Assembly (NCBI GenBank): GCA_900771085.1
Contig: CAAGMR010000021.1
Coordinates: forward strand, 1 to 16,290
Source of the DNA: Clostridia bacterium
GTDB lineage: Bacteria > Bacillota > Clostridia > Oscillospirales > Acutalibacteraceae
Direction: 5' to 3'
Length of the DNA stretch: 16,290 bases
Shown here piece by piece: positions 1 through 7,076 of the stretch (position 1 is the stretch's first letter; each line of letters opens with the position of its first letter). The notes beneath the pieces were generated by a model. That model worked only from the letters and a program-made list of their open reading frames with translations. It did no database searches and was not told the DNA's origin. The translations under genes were made by a program, and so were the position numbers.

Positions 1-70
1 GAGCCTTGCCGAGCTCCGCCTGGGTAAGGCCGGCATCTTCTCTCATCTTTTTGAGTTTTTCTGAAAACAT
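1..70 (-). CDS. XRE-family helix-turn-helix regulator, N-terminal fragment
   Basis: Only the first 23 codons lie in the window; the gene runs off the left edge on the minus strand. The start ATG is at 70-68, preceded by an AGGTG ribosome-binding site about 5 nt upstream. The readable peptide MFSEKLKKMREDAGLTQAEL has the opening of an XRE/Cro-CI DNA-binding domain: a basic first helix, then the 'GLTQAEL' start of helix 2. That supports a sequence-specific DNA-binding repressor or activator. The C-terminal domain, any ligand and the targets cannot be seen. The repeated ACGAACGGT-type motifs upstream (148-237) could be its operator, but this is inference from position only. A weak minus-strand -10 (TAAAAT, 99-104) is present. 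Confidence 0.75.
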   Translation of the reverse strand, partial: MFSEKLKKMREDAGLTQAELGKA

Positions 71-147
71 ATAATCACCTCGTGTTAATGATGGTTTTAT
101 TTTAGATGATTATTGTCCATCTGTTATTGCAGTAACTCTCTAATCAG

Positions 148-237
148 ACGAACGGTCGAATAATTTACATGAACGGTTTTGATTATGCTTTTTGCATTTT
201 AATCAGGTCCGCTCATTACGATTTTTCGACCGTTCGT
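148..237. repeat. Three ACGAACGGT-type motifs, two direct and one inverted
   Basis: Copy A is ACGAACGGT at 148-156. Copy B is ATGAACGGT at 169-177, exactly 21 bp further on, which is two helical turns. Copy C is ACGAACGGT on the minus strand at 229-237. Copies A and C extend to a perfect 13-bp inverted repeat (148-160 and 225-237) with a 64-nt spacer. The same-face spacing and inverted third copy are typical of operators bound by dimeric regulators. They sit between the divergent XRE and nrdD genes. Function is inferred; the spacer is too long for a terminator. Confidence 0.55.
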
Positions 238-383
238 GCTTTTCTCGTTGACACAACATCTTGTGTTTTATGCACTACATATGCTTTTCGCTTTTAAAGT
301 TTTAACATATCCACACTTGAGTAAAAATCGCCGTAAATGTTGCTGCTATGCGAAAAATCAGTGTTATGACCCTGACTTTAAAT

Positions 384-399
384 TCCCCAAATATAGTGT
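384..399 (+). promoter_or_regulatory. NrdR-like box 1 (distal)
   Basis: TCCCCAAATATAGTGT matches 12 of 16 positions of the NrdR consensus as I recall it (acaCwAtATaTwGtgt), with a perfect ATATAGTGT right half. It lies just upstream of the -35 element of the nrdD promoter and starts 32 bp before box 2, the about-three-turn spacing typical of paired NrdR boxes. Confidence 0.7.
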
Positions 400-407
400 T
401 TATGTCC

Positions 408-436
408 TTGACAATCACCAATATGTTGTATATCAT
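408..436 (+). promoter_or_regulatory. Promoter of nrdDG
   Basis: A perfect -35 TTGACA (408-413) is followed by a 17-nt spacer and a -10 TATCAT (431-436, five of six). Transcription would start near 443, giving a leader of about 160 nt before the nrdD start. The two NrdR-like boxes overlap or flank these elements. Confidence 0.75.
416..431 (+). promoter_or_regulatory. NrdR-like box 2 (proximal)
   Basis: CACCAATATGTTGTAT matches about 11 of 16 positions of the NrdR consensus, with a good CCAATATGTTGT core. It fills the spacer between the -35 and -10 of the nrdD promoter, so a bound repressor would block RNA polymerase. NrdR is the nucleotide-sensing repressor of ribonucleotide reductase operons; its gene is not in this window. 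Confidence 0.65.
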
Positions 437-498
437 AGTGAGTGCACACTGGAGATAGACCGAAGATTTGCGAAAATATCGGTTTTGTAAAGTGATGT

Positions 499-556
499 GC
501 CTTTACATTTACGTAATTAAAGGCGGTTTTTATTTGCATGAAGTCTCAAAAACCGC
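499..556 (+). other. Hairpin-rich nrdD leader, possible attenuator
   Basis: Stem 1 pairs GCCTTTA (499-505) with TAAAGGC (518-524), and a short U-rich run follows (527-535). Stem 2 pairs GCGGTTTTT (523-531) with AAAAACCGC (548-556). The stems share bases 523-524 and so compete at the junction. Stem 1 resembles a weak intrinsic terminator. It matches no riboswitch class I know, and regulation here is inferred. Confidence 0.35.
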
Positions 557-605
557 ATAAACAAAGTATATTTTAGATTTTTTATTGTTGCTGGGGGTTA
601 ATACA

Positions 606-2789
606 ATGAAGATTATTAAGCGTTCAGGCCAGGAAATGGTCTATGACGTAACCAAAATACTAAATGCTGTAGAGAAGGCAAATGCCCAGGTTGACGAAAG
701 AGACAGACTCACACCGAAGCAGATTGCAAGAATCGGTGAAAATATTACAGCTACCTGTGAGACTATCGGCAGAGCATTTACCGTAGAAGAGATTCAGGAA
801 CTCGTAGAGAACCAGATCATGGCTCACGGTGCGTATGAAGTTGCAAAGAGATACATCACATATCGTTATACCCGTACTCTTGCAAGACAGTCTAATACTA
901 CCGACGATAAAATCATCAGCCTTATCGAGTGCAACAACGAAGAGGCAAAACAGGAAAACTCAAATAAAAACCCAACAGTAAACAGTGTTCAGCGTGACTA
1001 TATGGCCGGCGAAGTAAGCCGCGACCTTACAGAGCGTGTACTTCTTCCTCAGGATGTTGTAGAGGCACACAGAAATGGTATTATTCATTTCCATGACTCA
1101 GACTATTATGCTCAGCATATGCACAACTGCTGCCTTGTAAACCTTGAGGACATGCTCCAGAACGGCACTGTTATTTCCGGCACAATGATTGAAAGACCAA
1201 GATCTTTCTCAACTGCCTGCAATATTGCTACACAGATTATCGCTCAGGTTGCATCCAACCAGTACGGCGGTCAGTCCATTTCTCTTTCTCATCTTGCTCC
1301 ATTTGTTCAGGTATCAAGAGAGAAGATTCACAAGAATGTACTTCAGGAAATGGACGAAATAGGCATTACTCTTTCAGAGGAACAGATTCACGAACTCGTT
1401 GAAAAGAGAGTAAGAGAAGAAGTACAGAGAGGCGTTCAGACTATCCAGTATCAGGTAGTTACACTTCTCACTACAAACGGACAGGCTCCGTTTGTAACAG
1501 TATTCATGTATCTCAATGAAGTTAAGGATGAAGCTCTTAAGGCTGACCTTGCAATCATCATTGAAGAAGTTCTCCGCCAGCGTTATCAGGGCGTTAAGAA
1601 CGAAGCAGGCGTTTATGTTACACCTGCCTTCCCTAAACTCATCTATGTTCTTGAGGAAGACAACGTTACAGAAGATTCCAAGTACTGGTACCTCACAGAG
1701 CTTGCTGCAAAATGTACTGCCAAGCGTATGGTTCCTGACTATATCTCTGAGAAGGTTATGCTTGAACTCAAGGTTGACAAAAACGGAGACGGTAACTGCT
1801 ATCCTTGCATGGGCTGCCGCAGTTTCCTTACTCCTTATGTTGATAAAGACGGTAAGCCTAAGTACTATGGCAGATTTAACCAGGGCGTTGTAACCATTAA
1901 CCTCGTTGACGTTGCATGCACAGCTTGCGAAGACGGTAAAGACGAGAAGAAGTTCTGGGAAGTTCTCGAAGAAAGACTTGATCTTTGCCATAGAGCTCTC
2001 AGATGCAGACATGACAGACTTGAAGGAACACTTTCAGATGCCGCTCCAATTCTCTGGCAGCATGGTGCCCTTGCAAGACTTGAAAAGGGTCAGCCAATCG
2101 ACAAACTTCTTTTCGGTGGCTATTCAACACTTTCTCTTGGCTTTGCAGGCCTTTGGGAATGCGTATATGAAGTAACAGGCAAGAAACTCACTGAGCCGGA
2201 AGGCGAGGAGTTTGGCCTTAGAGTAATGCAGGCTCTTAACGATGCCTGCAACAAGTGGAAGGCAGAAGAGAGCATCGATTACTCAATCTACGGTACTCCA
2301 CTTGAATCAACAACATATAAATTTGCAAAGAACCTTCAGAAGCGTTTCGGCGTTATCGAAGGTGTAACAGATAAGAACTACATCACAAACTCATATCATG
2401 TTCACGTTCAGGAAGAAATTGATGCTTTCGAGAAGCTTGCTCTTGAGTCCAAGTTCCAGAAGCTTTCACCGGGTGGTGCAATTTCTTACGTTGAAGTTCC
2501 TAACATGCAGGATAACATCGCTGCCGTTCTTGAAGTAATGAAGTTCATCTACGACAACATCATGTATGCTGAACTTAACACTAAGAGCGACTACTGCCAG
2601 GTTTGCGGATACGATGGAGAAATCCAGATTGTTGAAGAGGAAGGCAAGCTCGTTTGGGAATGCCCTAACTGCAAGAACCGTGATCAGGACAAGATGAATG
2701 TTGCCCGTCGTACATGCGGTTACATTGGTACTCAGTTCTGGAACCAGGGACGTACTCAGGAAATTAAGGAAAGAGTACTTCACTTATAA
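606..2789 (+). CDS. nrdD: Anaerobic (class III) ribonucleoside-triphosphate reductase
   Basis: This 727-residue glycyl-radical enzyme reduces ribonucleoside triphosphates to deoxynucleotides under anoxia in the cytoplasm. Residues 1-95 form an ATP-cone (allosteric activity site), starting KIIKRSG. The catalytic domain carries cysteines in HNCCLVN (C175, C176) and in CYPCMGC (C398, C401, C404). Near the C-terminus two CxxC pairs (C664/C667, C686/C689) form the expected zinc site. RRTCGYIG follows, with the presumed radical glycine at G705. I chose ATG 606 because GGGGG (593-597) sits 8 nt upstream; an in-frame TTG at 585 adds seven unconserved residues. The stop overlaps nrdG by 1 nt. Length and motifs are complete and intact. 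Expression is probably repressed by NrdR through the paired upstream boxes. Confidence 0.97.
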   Translation: MKIIKRSGQEMVYDVTKILNAVEKANAQVDERDRLTPKQIARIGENITATCETIGRAFTVEEIQELVENQIMAHGAYEVAKRYITYRYTRTLARQSNTTDDKIISLIECNNEEAKQENSNKNPTVNSVQRDYMAGEVSRDLTERVLLPQDVVEAHRNGIIHFHDSDYYAQHMHNCCLVNLEDMLQNGTVISGTMIERPRSFSTACNIATQIIAQVASNQYGGQSISLSHLAPFVQVSREKIHKNVLQEMDEIGITLSEEQIHELVEKRVREEVQRGVQTIQYQVVTLLTTNGQAPFVTVFMYLNEVKDEALKADLAIIIEEVLRQRYQGVKNEAGVYVTPAFPKLIYVLEEDNVTEDSKYWYLTELAAKCTAKRMVPDYISEKVMLELKVDKNGDGNCYPCMGCRSFLTPYVDKDGKPKYYGRFNQGVVTINLVDVACTACEDGKDEKKFWEVLEERLDLCHRALRCRHDRLEGTLSDAAPILWQHGALARLEKGQPIDKLLFGGYSTLSLGFAGLWECVYEVTGKKLTEPEGEEFGLRVMQALNDACNKWKAEESIDYSIYGTPLESTTYKFAKNLQKRFGVIEGVTDKNYITNSYHVHVQEEIDAFEKLALESKFQKLSPGGAISYVEVPNMQDNIAAVLEVMKFIYDNIMYAELNTKSDYCQVCGYDGEIQIVEEEGKLVWECPNCKNRDQDKMNVARRTCGYIGTQFWNQGRTQEIKERVLHL

Positions 2790-3328
2790 TGAATTATGCT
2801 GCATTAAAAACATGCGATATAGCGAATGGTCCGGGCGTTAGAGTCACTTTGTTCGTAAGTGGATGCACTAATGCCTGTGATGGCTGCTTTCAGCCGGAAA
2901 CATGGGATTTCAACTATGGCAATCCATTTGATGAGATTCCGAAAGAGAGGATAAGAACTGAACTATCTCACCCTTATGTAAGAGGTCTCACACTTCTGGG
3001 CGGCGACCCTTTTGAGCCGTCCAATCAGGAAGCTCTTGTCCCGTTCTTACGTGAGATTCGTTCAGAGTTCCCCGACAAAGATATTTGGGCATTTACCGGG
3101 TTCGTCTACGAAGACCTTTTGGCGAGTGGTTCCCACCCTAGAACTGCTGTTACAGACGAAATGCTTTCTTTAATAGATGTCCTGGTAGATGGTCCTTATA
3201 TCTCCGATCTGTACAGCATCACTCTCAGGTTTAGAGGCTCTTCAAATCAGAGACTGATTGATCTGAACAAGACTCGCGAGTCCGGAGAAATCGTTATATG
3301 GGATGACGGAAACAGGCATTCAATGTAA
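2789..3328 (+). CDS. nrdG: Anaerobic ribonucleotide reductase activating protein (radical SAM)
   Basis: This 179-residue radical-SAM activase uses SAM and a [4Fe-4S] cluster to install the glycyl radical on NrdD. The cluster motif CTNACDGC (CX3CX2C; C26, C30, C33) follows GPGVRVTLFVSG. GGDPFEP, near residues 71-77, is the usual SAM-contacting glycine motif of NrdG and PflA enzymes. The size suits a minimal NrdG. The gene begins at the A of the nrdD stop (TAATG), so its translation is probably coupled to nrdD. Its own ribosome-binding site (AGGAAAGAG, about 13 nt upstream) is poorly spaced. No strong terminator follows; an AT-rich inverted repeat overlaps its stop codon. Confidence 0.95.
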   Translation: MNYAALKTCDIANGPGVRVTLFVSGCTNACDGCFQPETWDFNYGNPFDEIPKERIRTELSHPYVRGLTLLGGDPFEPSNQEALVPFLREIRSEFPDKDIWAFTGFVYEDLLASGSHPRTAVTDEMLSLIDVLVDGPYISDLYSITLRFRGSSNQRLIDLNKTRESGEIVIWDDGNRHSM

Positions 3329-3349
3329 CAAACGGGTTGACTTTGTTAC
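3325..3349. repeat. AT-rich inverted repeat over the nrdG stop and rib -35
   Basis: GTAACAAA (3325-3332) pairs perfectly with TTTGTTAC (3342-3349) around a 9-nt loop that contains most of the rib promoter -35. A short TTT follows. It could be a weak nrdG terminator or an operator; the low GC content argues against efficient termination. Confidence 0.4.
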
Positions 3350-3365
3350 TTTAATGCATTAAACT
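3337..3365 (+). promoter_or_regulatory. Promoter of the rib operon
   Basis: A -35 TTGACT (3337-3342, five of six) and a -10 TAAACT (3360-3365, four of six) are separated by 17 nt. The predicted start near 3372 lies about 16 nt before the FMN aptamer, so the full riboswitch would be transcribed. Confidence 0.6.
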
Positions 3366-3387
3366 GATTTACAACAAGTAAATAAAT

Positions 3388-3497
3388 GTCTTCGAGGTTG
3401 GGTGAAATTCCCTACCGGCGGTAAAAGTCCGCAAGCTCTACGGAGCACGAATTGGTGCAATTCCAATACCGACAGTAAAGTCTGGATGAGAGAAGGT
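3388..3497 (+). promoter_or_regulatory. FMN riboswitch aptamer (RFN element)
   Basis: The RNA contains the characteristic FMN-aptamer blocks in order: GGGTGAAATTCCC (3400-3412), CCGGCGGTAAAAGTCCGC (3415-3432), a variable hairpin, TTGGTGCAATTCCAA (3452-3466), CCGACAGTAAAGTCTGGATG (3469-3488), then GAGAAGG (3490-3496). The closing P1 helix pairs TCTTC (3389-3393) with GAAGG (3492-3496). FMN binding is known to stabilise P1 and switch off riboflavin biosynthesis genes. The downstream terminator and ribD fit this role. Confidence 0.97.
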
Positions 3498-3504
3498 TTA
3501 AAAA

Positions 3505-3518
3505 GGTGCAGGTGCACC
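3505..3518 (+). other. Small hairpin between FMN aptamer and terminator
   Basis: GGTGC (3505-3509) pairs with GCACC (3514-3518) around an AGGT loop. It lies in the linker between the aptamer and the expression platform and may help position the alternating helices. Confidence 0.45.
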
Positions 3519-3533
3519 CTGATAACATAATCA

Positions 3534-3569
3534 AAGCTCGAAGCAATTAGCTTCGAGCTTATTTTTTTT
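3534..3569 (+). terminator. Riboswitch-controlled intrinsic terminator
   Basis: An 11-bp perfect stem pairs AAGCTCGAAGC (3534-3544) with GCTTCGAGCTT (3550-3560) around AATTA, followed by eight Ts (3562-3569). The 5' arm contains CTCGAAG (3537-3543), the exact complement of CTTCGAG in the P1 5' strand (3390-3396). Antitermination without FMN and termination with FMN is therefore the likely mechanism. Confidence 0.93.
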
Positions 3570-3585
3570 GGAAGGAGGAACTTTT

Positions 3586-4689
3586 TTGACACACGAGGAC
3601 TACATGAGATATGCCCTGGAGCTTGCTGAACGCGGCAGAGGAAAGGTTCTTCCGAATCCGATGGTAGGCTGCGTTGTTGTAAAGGACGGAATAATCATAA
3701 GCGAGGGCTGGCACGAAAAAGTCGGAGAGTATCACGCAGAAAGAAATGCATTGCTGAGATGCCCGGAAGACCCGAAGGGTGCAGACCTTTATGTCACTCT
3801 CGAACCATGCTGTCACTATGGCAGAACTCCTCCATGCACAGAAATAATCATCGAAAAAGGGATAAAACGTGTCTTTGTTGCATCCATGGACCCTAATCCT
3901 CTGGTAGCTGGCAAAGGCGTGGAGATATTGAGAGAAGCCGGTATTTCCGTCGTGACCGGAATACTTGAAGCGGAGGCTCTGAAGCTTAACGAGGAATTCT
4001 TCTGGTTTATAACCCATAACACTCCATTTGTGGCTCTTAAGTATGCAATGTCTCTTGATGGCAAGATTGCCTGCCATACGGGAGATTCCAAATGGATAAC
4101 AGGTGAAACGGCCAGAGACTGTGTTCAGGATTTACGCAGAAACTATGCCGGAATAATGGCCGGAATCGGAACTGTTCTCGCAGACGATCCGATGCTTAAC
4201 TGCAGAAAGTATGAAGGATGCAATCCTGTCAGAATCATTCTTGATTCAGCTCTCAGGATTCCGGAAGCAAGTCAGATAGTAAAGACGGCTTGCGAAATCG
4301 ACACAATTGTTTACTGCACAGAAGAGACTTTTGAGAGAGAAAAAGCAAAAGTGGATCTCTTGAAAAATGCGGGCGTCTCAGTTGAGGCGGTAGCCGAAAA
4401 GGGCGGAAGGCCCGACATCAGCGAGGTCCTTGAGAACCTCGGAAAAAGAAAGATAGCGAGTGTCCTCGTAGAGGGCGGAGCGTCTGTAAATGCATCGCTT
4501 GTTGAAAACAGGCTCGTGCAAAAAGTATATACATTTGTGGGCAACAGCATAATCGGTGGGCATAACGCTCCATCTCCTGTTGCGGGAGAGGGTGCCGACA
4601 CTATGGCCACAGCTCTCACGGGCACAATTGATGAAGTTAAAACTGTCGGCAAGGACGTGCTGATAGTCTCATATCCGGATAGAAGGTGA
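3586..4689 (+). CDS. ribD: Bifunctional riboflavin deaminase/reductase RibD
   Basis: RibD deaminates the pyrimidine product of GTP cyclohydrolase II and then reduces its ribosyl side chain with NADPH. From the TTG start it has 367 residues, the usual length. The N-terminal cytidine-deaminase-like domain has the zinc ligands H50 (in HAE, with E52 as proton shuttle), C75 and C84 (PCCHYGRTPPC). The reductase domain starts near residue 150 with ALKYAMSLDGKIA and contains GDSKWITGE and IGTVLADDP. I chose TTG 3586 because AGGAGG (3573-3578) lies 7 nt upstream and the protein then starts MTHEDYM like its homologues; TTG 3568 lies inside the terminator T-run. It is the first gene after the FMN riboswitch and ends 4 nt before ribE. 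Confidence 0.95.
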   Translation: MTHEDYMRYALELAERGRGKVLPNPMVGCVVVKDGIIISEGWHEKVGEYHAERNALLRCPEDPKGADLYVTLEPCCHYGRTPPCTEIIIEKGIKRVFVASMDPNPLVAGKGVEILREAGISVVTGILEAEALKLNEEFFWFITHNTPFVALKYAMSLDGKIACHTGDSKWITGETARDCVQDLRRNYAGIMAGIGTVLADDPMLNCRKYEGCNPVRIILDSALRIPEASQIVKTACEIDTIVYCTEETFEREKAKVDLLKNAGVSVEAVAEKGGRPDISEVLENLGKRKIASVLVEGGASVNASLVENRLVQKVYTFVGNSIIGGHNAPSPVAGEGADTMATALTGTIDEVKTVGKDVLIVSYPDRR

Positions 4690-4693
4690 TAGC

Positions 4694-5320
4694 TTGTTTA
4701 CAGGACTTGTAGAAGAAGTCGGTGTTATTCAGAACATCAGAAAAGGCGCAAAATCTGCGATTCTCACCATCGGCTGCAGTGCCGTTCTGGAAGGCACAAA
4801 GGTCGGTGACAGTATCATGACAAACGGTGTCTGCCTTACAGTTACGTCCCTCGGGGCAACATATTATATGGCAGATGTAATGTCAGAAACTCTGAACAGA
4901 AGTAACCTTGCAGAACTGAGACCCGGTGGCCGGGTAAACCTGGAGCGGGCCATGCCTGCGGATGGCCGCTTTGGCGGACATATTGTTTCGGGTCACATAG
5001 ATGGTACGGGAACAATATCGGAAATCAGGCCGGATGACAATGCAGTCTGGTACACAATAAAAGCGGATAAGAATATTTTGCTTTACATTGTTGAAAAGGG
5101 ATCCATCGCCATAGATGGAATCAGCCTTACAGTCGCTTATGTTGATGACGAGTGCTTTAAAGTATCTGTAATTCCTCATACAAGAGAAGTTACGGCTCTC
5201 GGGGAAAAGCGTATAGGCGATACGGTCAACCTTGAAAACGATGTTGTCGGAAAATACATTGAAAAGCTTATGAACAGAAAAGAGGAACCAACCAATGTCA
5301 AAGAATTTTTCTACTATTGA
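4694..5320 (+). CDS. ribE: Riboflavin synthase, alpha subunit
   Basis: This 208-residue enzyme dismutates two 6,7-dimethyl-8-ribityllumazines to riboflavin plus the pyrimidine that lumazine synthase reuses. It opens with the family hallmark MFTGLVEEVG and has two similar barrel halves: TNGVCLTV (residues 43-50) in the first, and DGISLTV in the second. GGHIVSGHIDG (94-104) marks the junction. The start is TTG 4694, set by AAGGTG (4683-4688) 5 nt upstream; no better-placed ATG exists. The 3' end overlaps ribBA by 26 nt, suggesting translational coupling. The last residues (KEFFYY) are encoded inside ribBA and may not be conserved. Some species call this gene ribC or ribB. Confidence 0.95.
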   Translation: MFTGLVEEVGVIQNIRKGAKSAILTIGCSAVLEGTKVGDSIMTNGVCLTVTSLGATYYMADVMSETLNRSNLAELRPGGRVNLERAMPADGRFGGHIVSGHIDGTGTISEIRPDDNAVWYTIKADKNILLYIVEKGSIAIDGISLTVAYVDDECFKVSVIPHTREVTALGEKRIGDTVNLENDVVGKYIEKLMNRKEEPTNVKEFFYY

Positions 5321-6512
5321 TGAAGCTTTAGCTGAACTCAGAGCGGGCAAAATTATTCTTGTAATAGACGATCCCGACAGAGAAAACGAGGGAGACTTTA
5401 TCTGTGCGGCAGAATTTGCCACACCGGAAAATGTTAACCTCATGGCATCAAGAGCCAAGGGCCTCATCTGTATGCCAATGAGCATTGAAATGTGTGAGAA
5501 GCTTGATCTCCCACAGATGGTTACAAGCAATACAGATAACCATGAGACAGCTTTCACTGTTTCTATTGACCATGTTGAAACAACTACAGGTATCAGCGCA
5601 TATGAGCGTTCCTTTACAGCCATCAAATGTGTGGATGATGATGCCAAGCCTTATGACTTCAGAAGACCGGGTCACATGTTCCCGCTTCGCGCAAAGCCGG
5701 GCGGAGTTTTAGAGCGCCGAGGCCACACAGAGGCAACTGTAGACCTTATGAGACTTGCCGGCCTTAAGGAATGCGGACTCTGCTGTGAGATTATGCGCGA
5801 CGACGGCACAATGATGAGAACTACCGAACTTCTCGAACTTGCCGAGGAACTCGACCTTACAATCATCACAATTGCAGACCTTGTAAAGTACAGACTCAAC
5901 AGGGAGAGCATTGTGGCAAGAGAGGCTGAGGCAGACCTTCCTACAGAATTTGGTCATTTCAAAATCGTAGGTTACAGAAACAGGGTTAACGGAGAACATC
6001 ACGTGGTACTTACCATGGGTGATATTGATGACGGTGAGCCGGTTTTATGCCGTGTTCATTCCGAGTGTCTCACAGGTGATGTGTTCGGTTCTGCAAGATG
6101 CGATTGCGGTGCACAGCTTCACCAGGCTATGAAACAGGTTGCCGAAGAAGGCAGAGGCGTAATCGTATACCTGCGACAGGAAGGCCGCGGAATAGGCCTT
6201 ATAAACAAAATCAGAGCCTATGAACTTCAGGAACAGGGATACGATACCGTTGAAGCAAATCTCATGCTTGGCTTCCCTGCAGATGCCAGAGAATATGGCG
6301 TAGGTGCTCAGATTCTCAGAGACCTTGGTGCACGCAGACTGAAACTTCTGACTAACAATCCGACAAAAATTGAAGGCCTTGAAAAATATGGCATAACCAT
6401 AGAAGACCGTGTGCCTATTCAGATAGAGCCACAGATTTATGACTATAAGTATCTTCTTACCAAACAGCAGAAGATGCAGCATATGACAGATTACAAGGAA
6501 GAAAAGGAGTAA
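5295..6512 (+). CDS. ribBA: Bifunctional DHBP synthase / GTP cyclohydrolase II
   Basis: This 405-residue fusion supplies both riboflavin precursors. The N-terminal RibB domain (about 1-205) makes 3,4-dihydroxy-2-butanone 4-phosphate from ribulose 5-phosphate and shows DDPDRENEGDF (25-35) and RRGHTEATVDL (141-151). The C-terminal RibA domain (about 206-405) opens the GTP imidazole ring. Its zinc cysteines are C258, C269 and C271 (in CLTGDVFGSARCDCG), followed by YLRQEGRGIGL (292-302) and NNPTKIEGL. Both domains look catalytically intact, so the protein should be truly bifunctional. The ATG at 5295 has AGAGGA 9 nt upstream and lies inside ribE, giving a 26-nt overlap. ribH follows after 5 nt. 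Confidence 0.97.
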   Translation: MSKNFSTIDEALAELRAGKIILVIDDPDRENEGDFICAAEFATPENVNLMASRAKGLICMPMSIEMCEKLDLPQMVTSNTDNHETAFTVSIDHVETTTGISAYERSFTAIKCVDDDAKPYDFRRPGHMFPLRAKPGGVLERRGHTEATVDLMRLAGLKECGLCCEIMRDDGTMMRTTELLELAEELDLTIITIADLVKYRLNRESIVAREAEADLPTEFGHFKIVGYRNRVNGEHHVVLTMGDIDDGEPVLCRVHSECLTGDVFGSARCDCGAQLHQAMKQVAEEGRGVIVYLRQEGRGIGLINKIRAYELQEQGYDTVEANLMLGFPADAREYGVGAQILRDLGARRLKLLTNNPTKIEGLEKYGITIEDRVPIQIEPQIYDYKYLLTKQQKMQHMTDYKEEKE

Positions 6513-6517
6513 TAATC

Positions 6518-6979
6518 ATGAATAAATTTGAAGGTAATGTAGTAGCAAAAGACGTGAAAATCGGTATAGTTGCAGCACGTTTTAACGAGTTTATCGTTTC
6601 AAAACTTGTTGCCGGCGCAGAAGATGCTCTTGTACGCCATGGAATGTCAACAGATGACATTGATATCGCATGGGTACCCGGTGCTTTTGAAATCCCCCTC
6701 ATTGCAAAGAAAATGGCTGAGTCAGGCAAGTATGATGCAGTTCTCTGCCTTGGAACAGTAATCCGTGGCGATACAAGCCACTACGACTACGTTTGCGCCG
6801 AGGTATCAAAGGGTATTGCTCAGGTTGAACTTTCAACAGGCGTTCCAACTCTCTTCGGCGTTGTAACCACAGACAATGTTGAACAGGCTATTCAGCGTGC
6901 AGGAACAAAGGCAGGCAACAAGGGTTACGATGTGGCTTGCTCTGCAATTGAAATGATTAACCTCATTAAATCGCTCTAA
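6518..6979 (+). CDS. ribH: 6,7-dimethyl-8-ribityllumazine synthase
   Basis: Lumazine synthase condenses the RibBA product DHBP with the ribitylamino-pyrimidine; family members form 60-mer or pentameric shells in the cytoplasm. The 153-residue length is typical. Key motifs are ARFNEFI (20-26), WVPGAFEIP (52-60) and GTVIRGDTSHYDYV (79-92), with the catalytic histidine H88. The ATG is preceded by AAGGAG (6504-6509) at 8-nt spacing. It is the last gene of the rib operon, with a strong terminator 20 nt after its stop. The pathway phosphatase and the FMN/FAD kinase RibF are not in this window. Confidence 0.97.
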   Translation: MNKFEGNVVAKDVKIGIVAARFNEFIVSKLVAGAEDALVRHGMSTDDIDIAWVPGAFEIPLIAKKMAESGKYDAVLCLGTVIRGDTSHYDYVCAEVSKGIAQVELSTGVPTLFGVVTTDNVEQAIQRAGTKAGNKGYDVACSAIEMINLIKSL

Positions 6980-6998
6980 CCTTAAACCCCATATATGG

Positions 6999-7029
6999 AA
7001 AAGGCATCTGCTATTGCAGATGCCTTTTT
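6999..7029 (+). terminator. Intrinsic terminator after ribH
   Basis: A 13-bp stem pairs AAAAGGCATCTGC (6999-7011) with GCAGATGCCTTTT (7016-7028) around TATT, with the T-run forming its 3' edge. It ends the rib operon. Confidence 0.93.
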
Positions 7030-7036
7030 CTCTTTG

Positions 7037-7042
7037 TATAAT
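7037..7042 (+). promoter_or_regulatory. -10 element for the small membrane-protein gene
   Basis: A perfect TATAAT lies 8 nt after the rib terminator. The best -35 at 17-nt spacing is TTGCAG (7014-7019), only three of six and inside the terminator stem. The start would be near 7049, just before the AAGGAG at 7061. Confidence 0.45.
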
Positions 7043-7076
7043 TTACGAAAGAAGATTTTTAAGGAGACCCTGAATT

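Larger units (their letters stand above)
71..605. other. Gene-free 535-bp regulatory interval between the XRE gene and nrdD
   Basis: I see no credible gene here. The longest open frame (about 236-490) starts at a TTG without a good ribosome-binding site, has no recognisable domain and covers the nrdD promoter. The stretch contains three copies of an ACGAACGGT-like motif (148-237), two NrdR-like boxes flanking a TTGACA/TATCAT promoter (384-436), and a leader of about 160 nt with two hairpins (499-556). Confidence 0.7.

Noticed and set aside
236..490. Open frame of 84 codons upstream of nrdD.
   Set aside because: It starts at TTG without a ribosome-binding site, has no recognisable domain, and covers the NrdR boxes and the nrdD promoter.
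585..605. TTG start adding seven residues to NrdD.
   Set aside because: The GGGGG ribosome-binding site lies between this TTG and ATG 606, so it can only serve ATG 606.
1374..2012. Minus-strand frame of 212 codons inside nrdD.
   Set aside because: It lies wholly within an intact, conserved plus-strand gene and shows no domain; it is a shadow of nrdD codon use.
4883..5647. Minus-strand frame of 254 codons across ribE and ribBA.
   Set aside because: It overlaps two certain genes on the other strand and has no recognisable motif.
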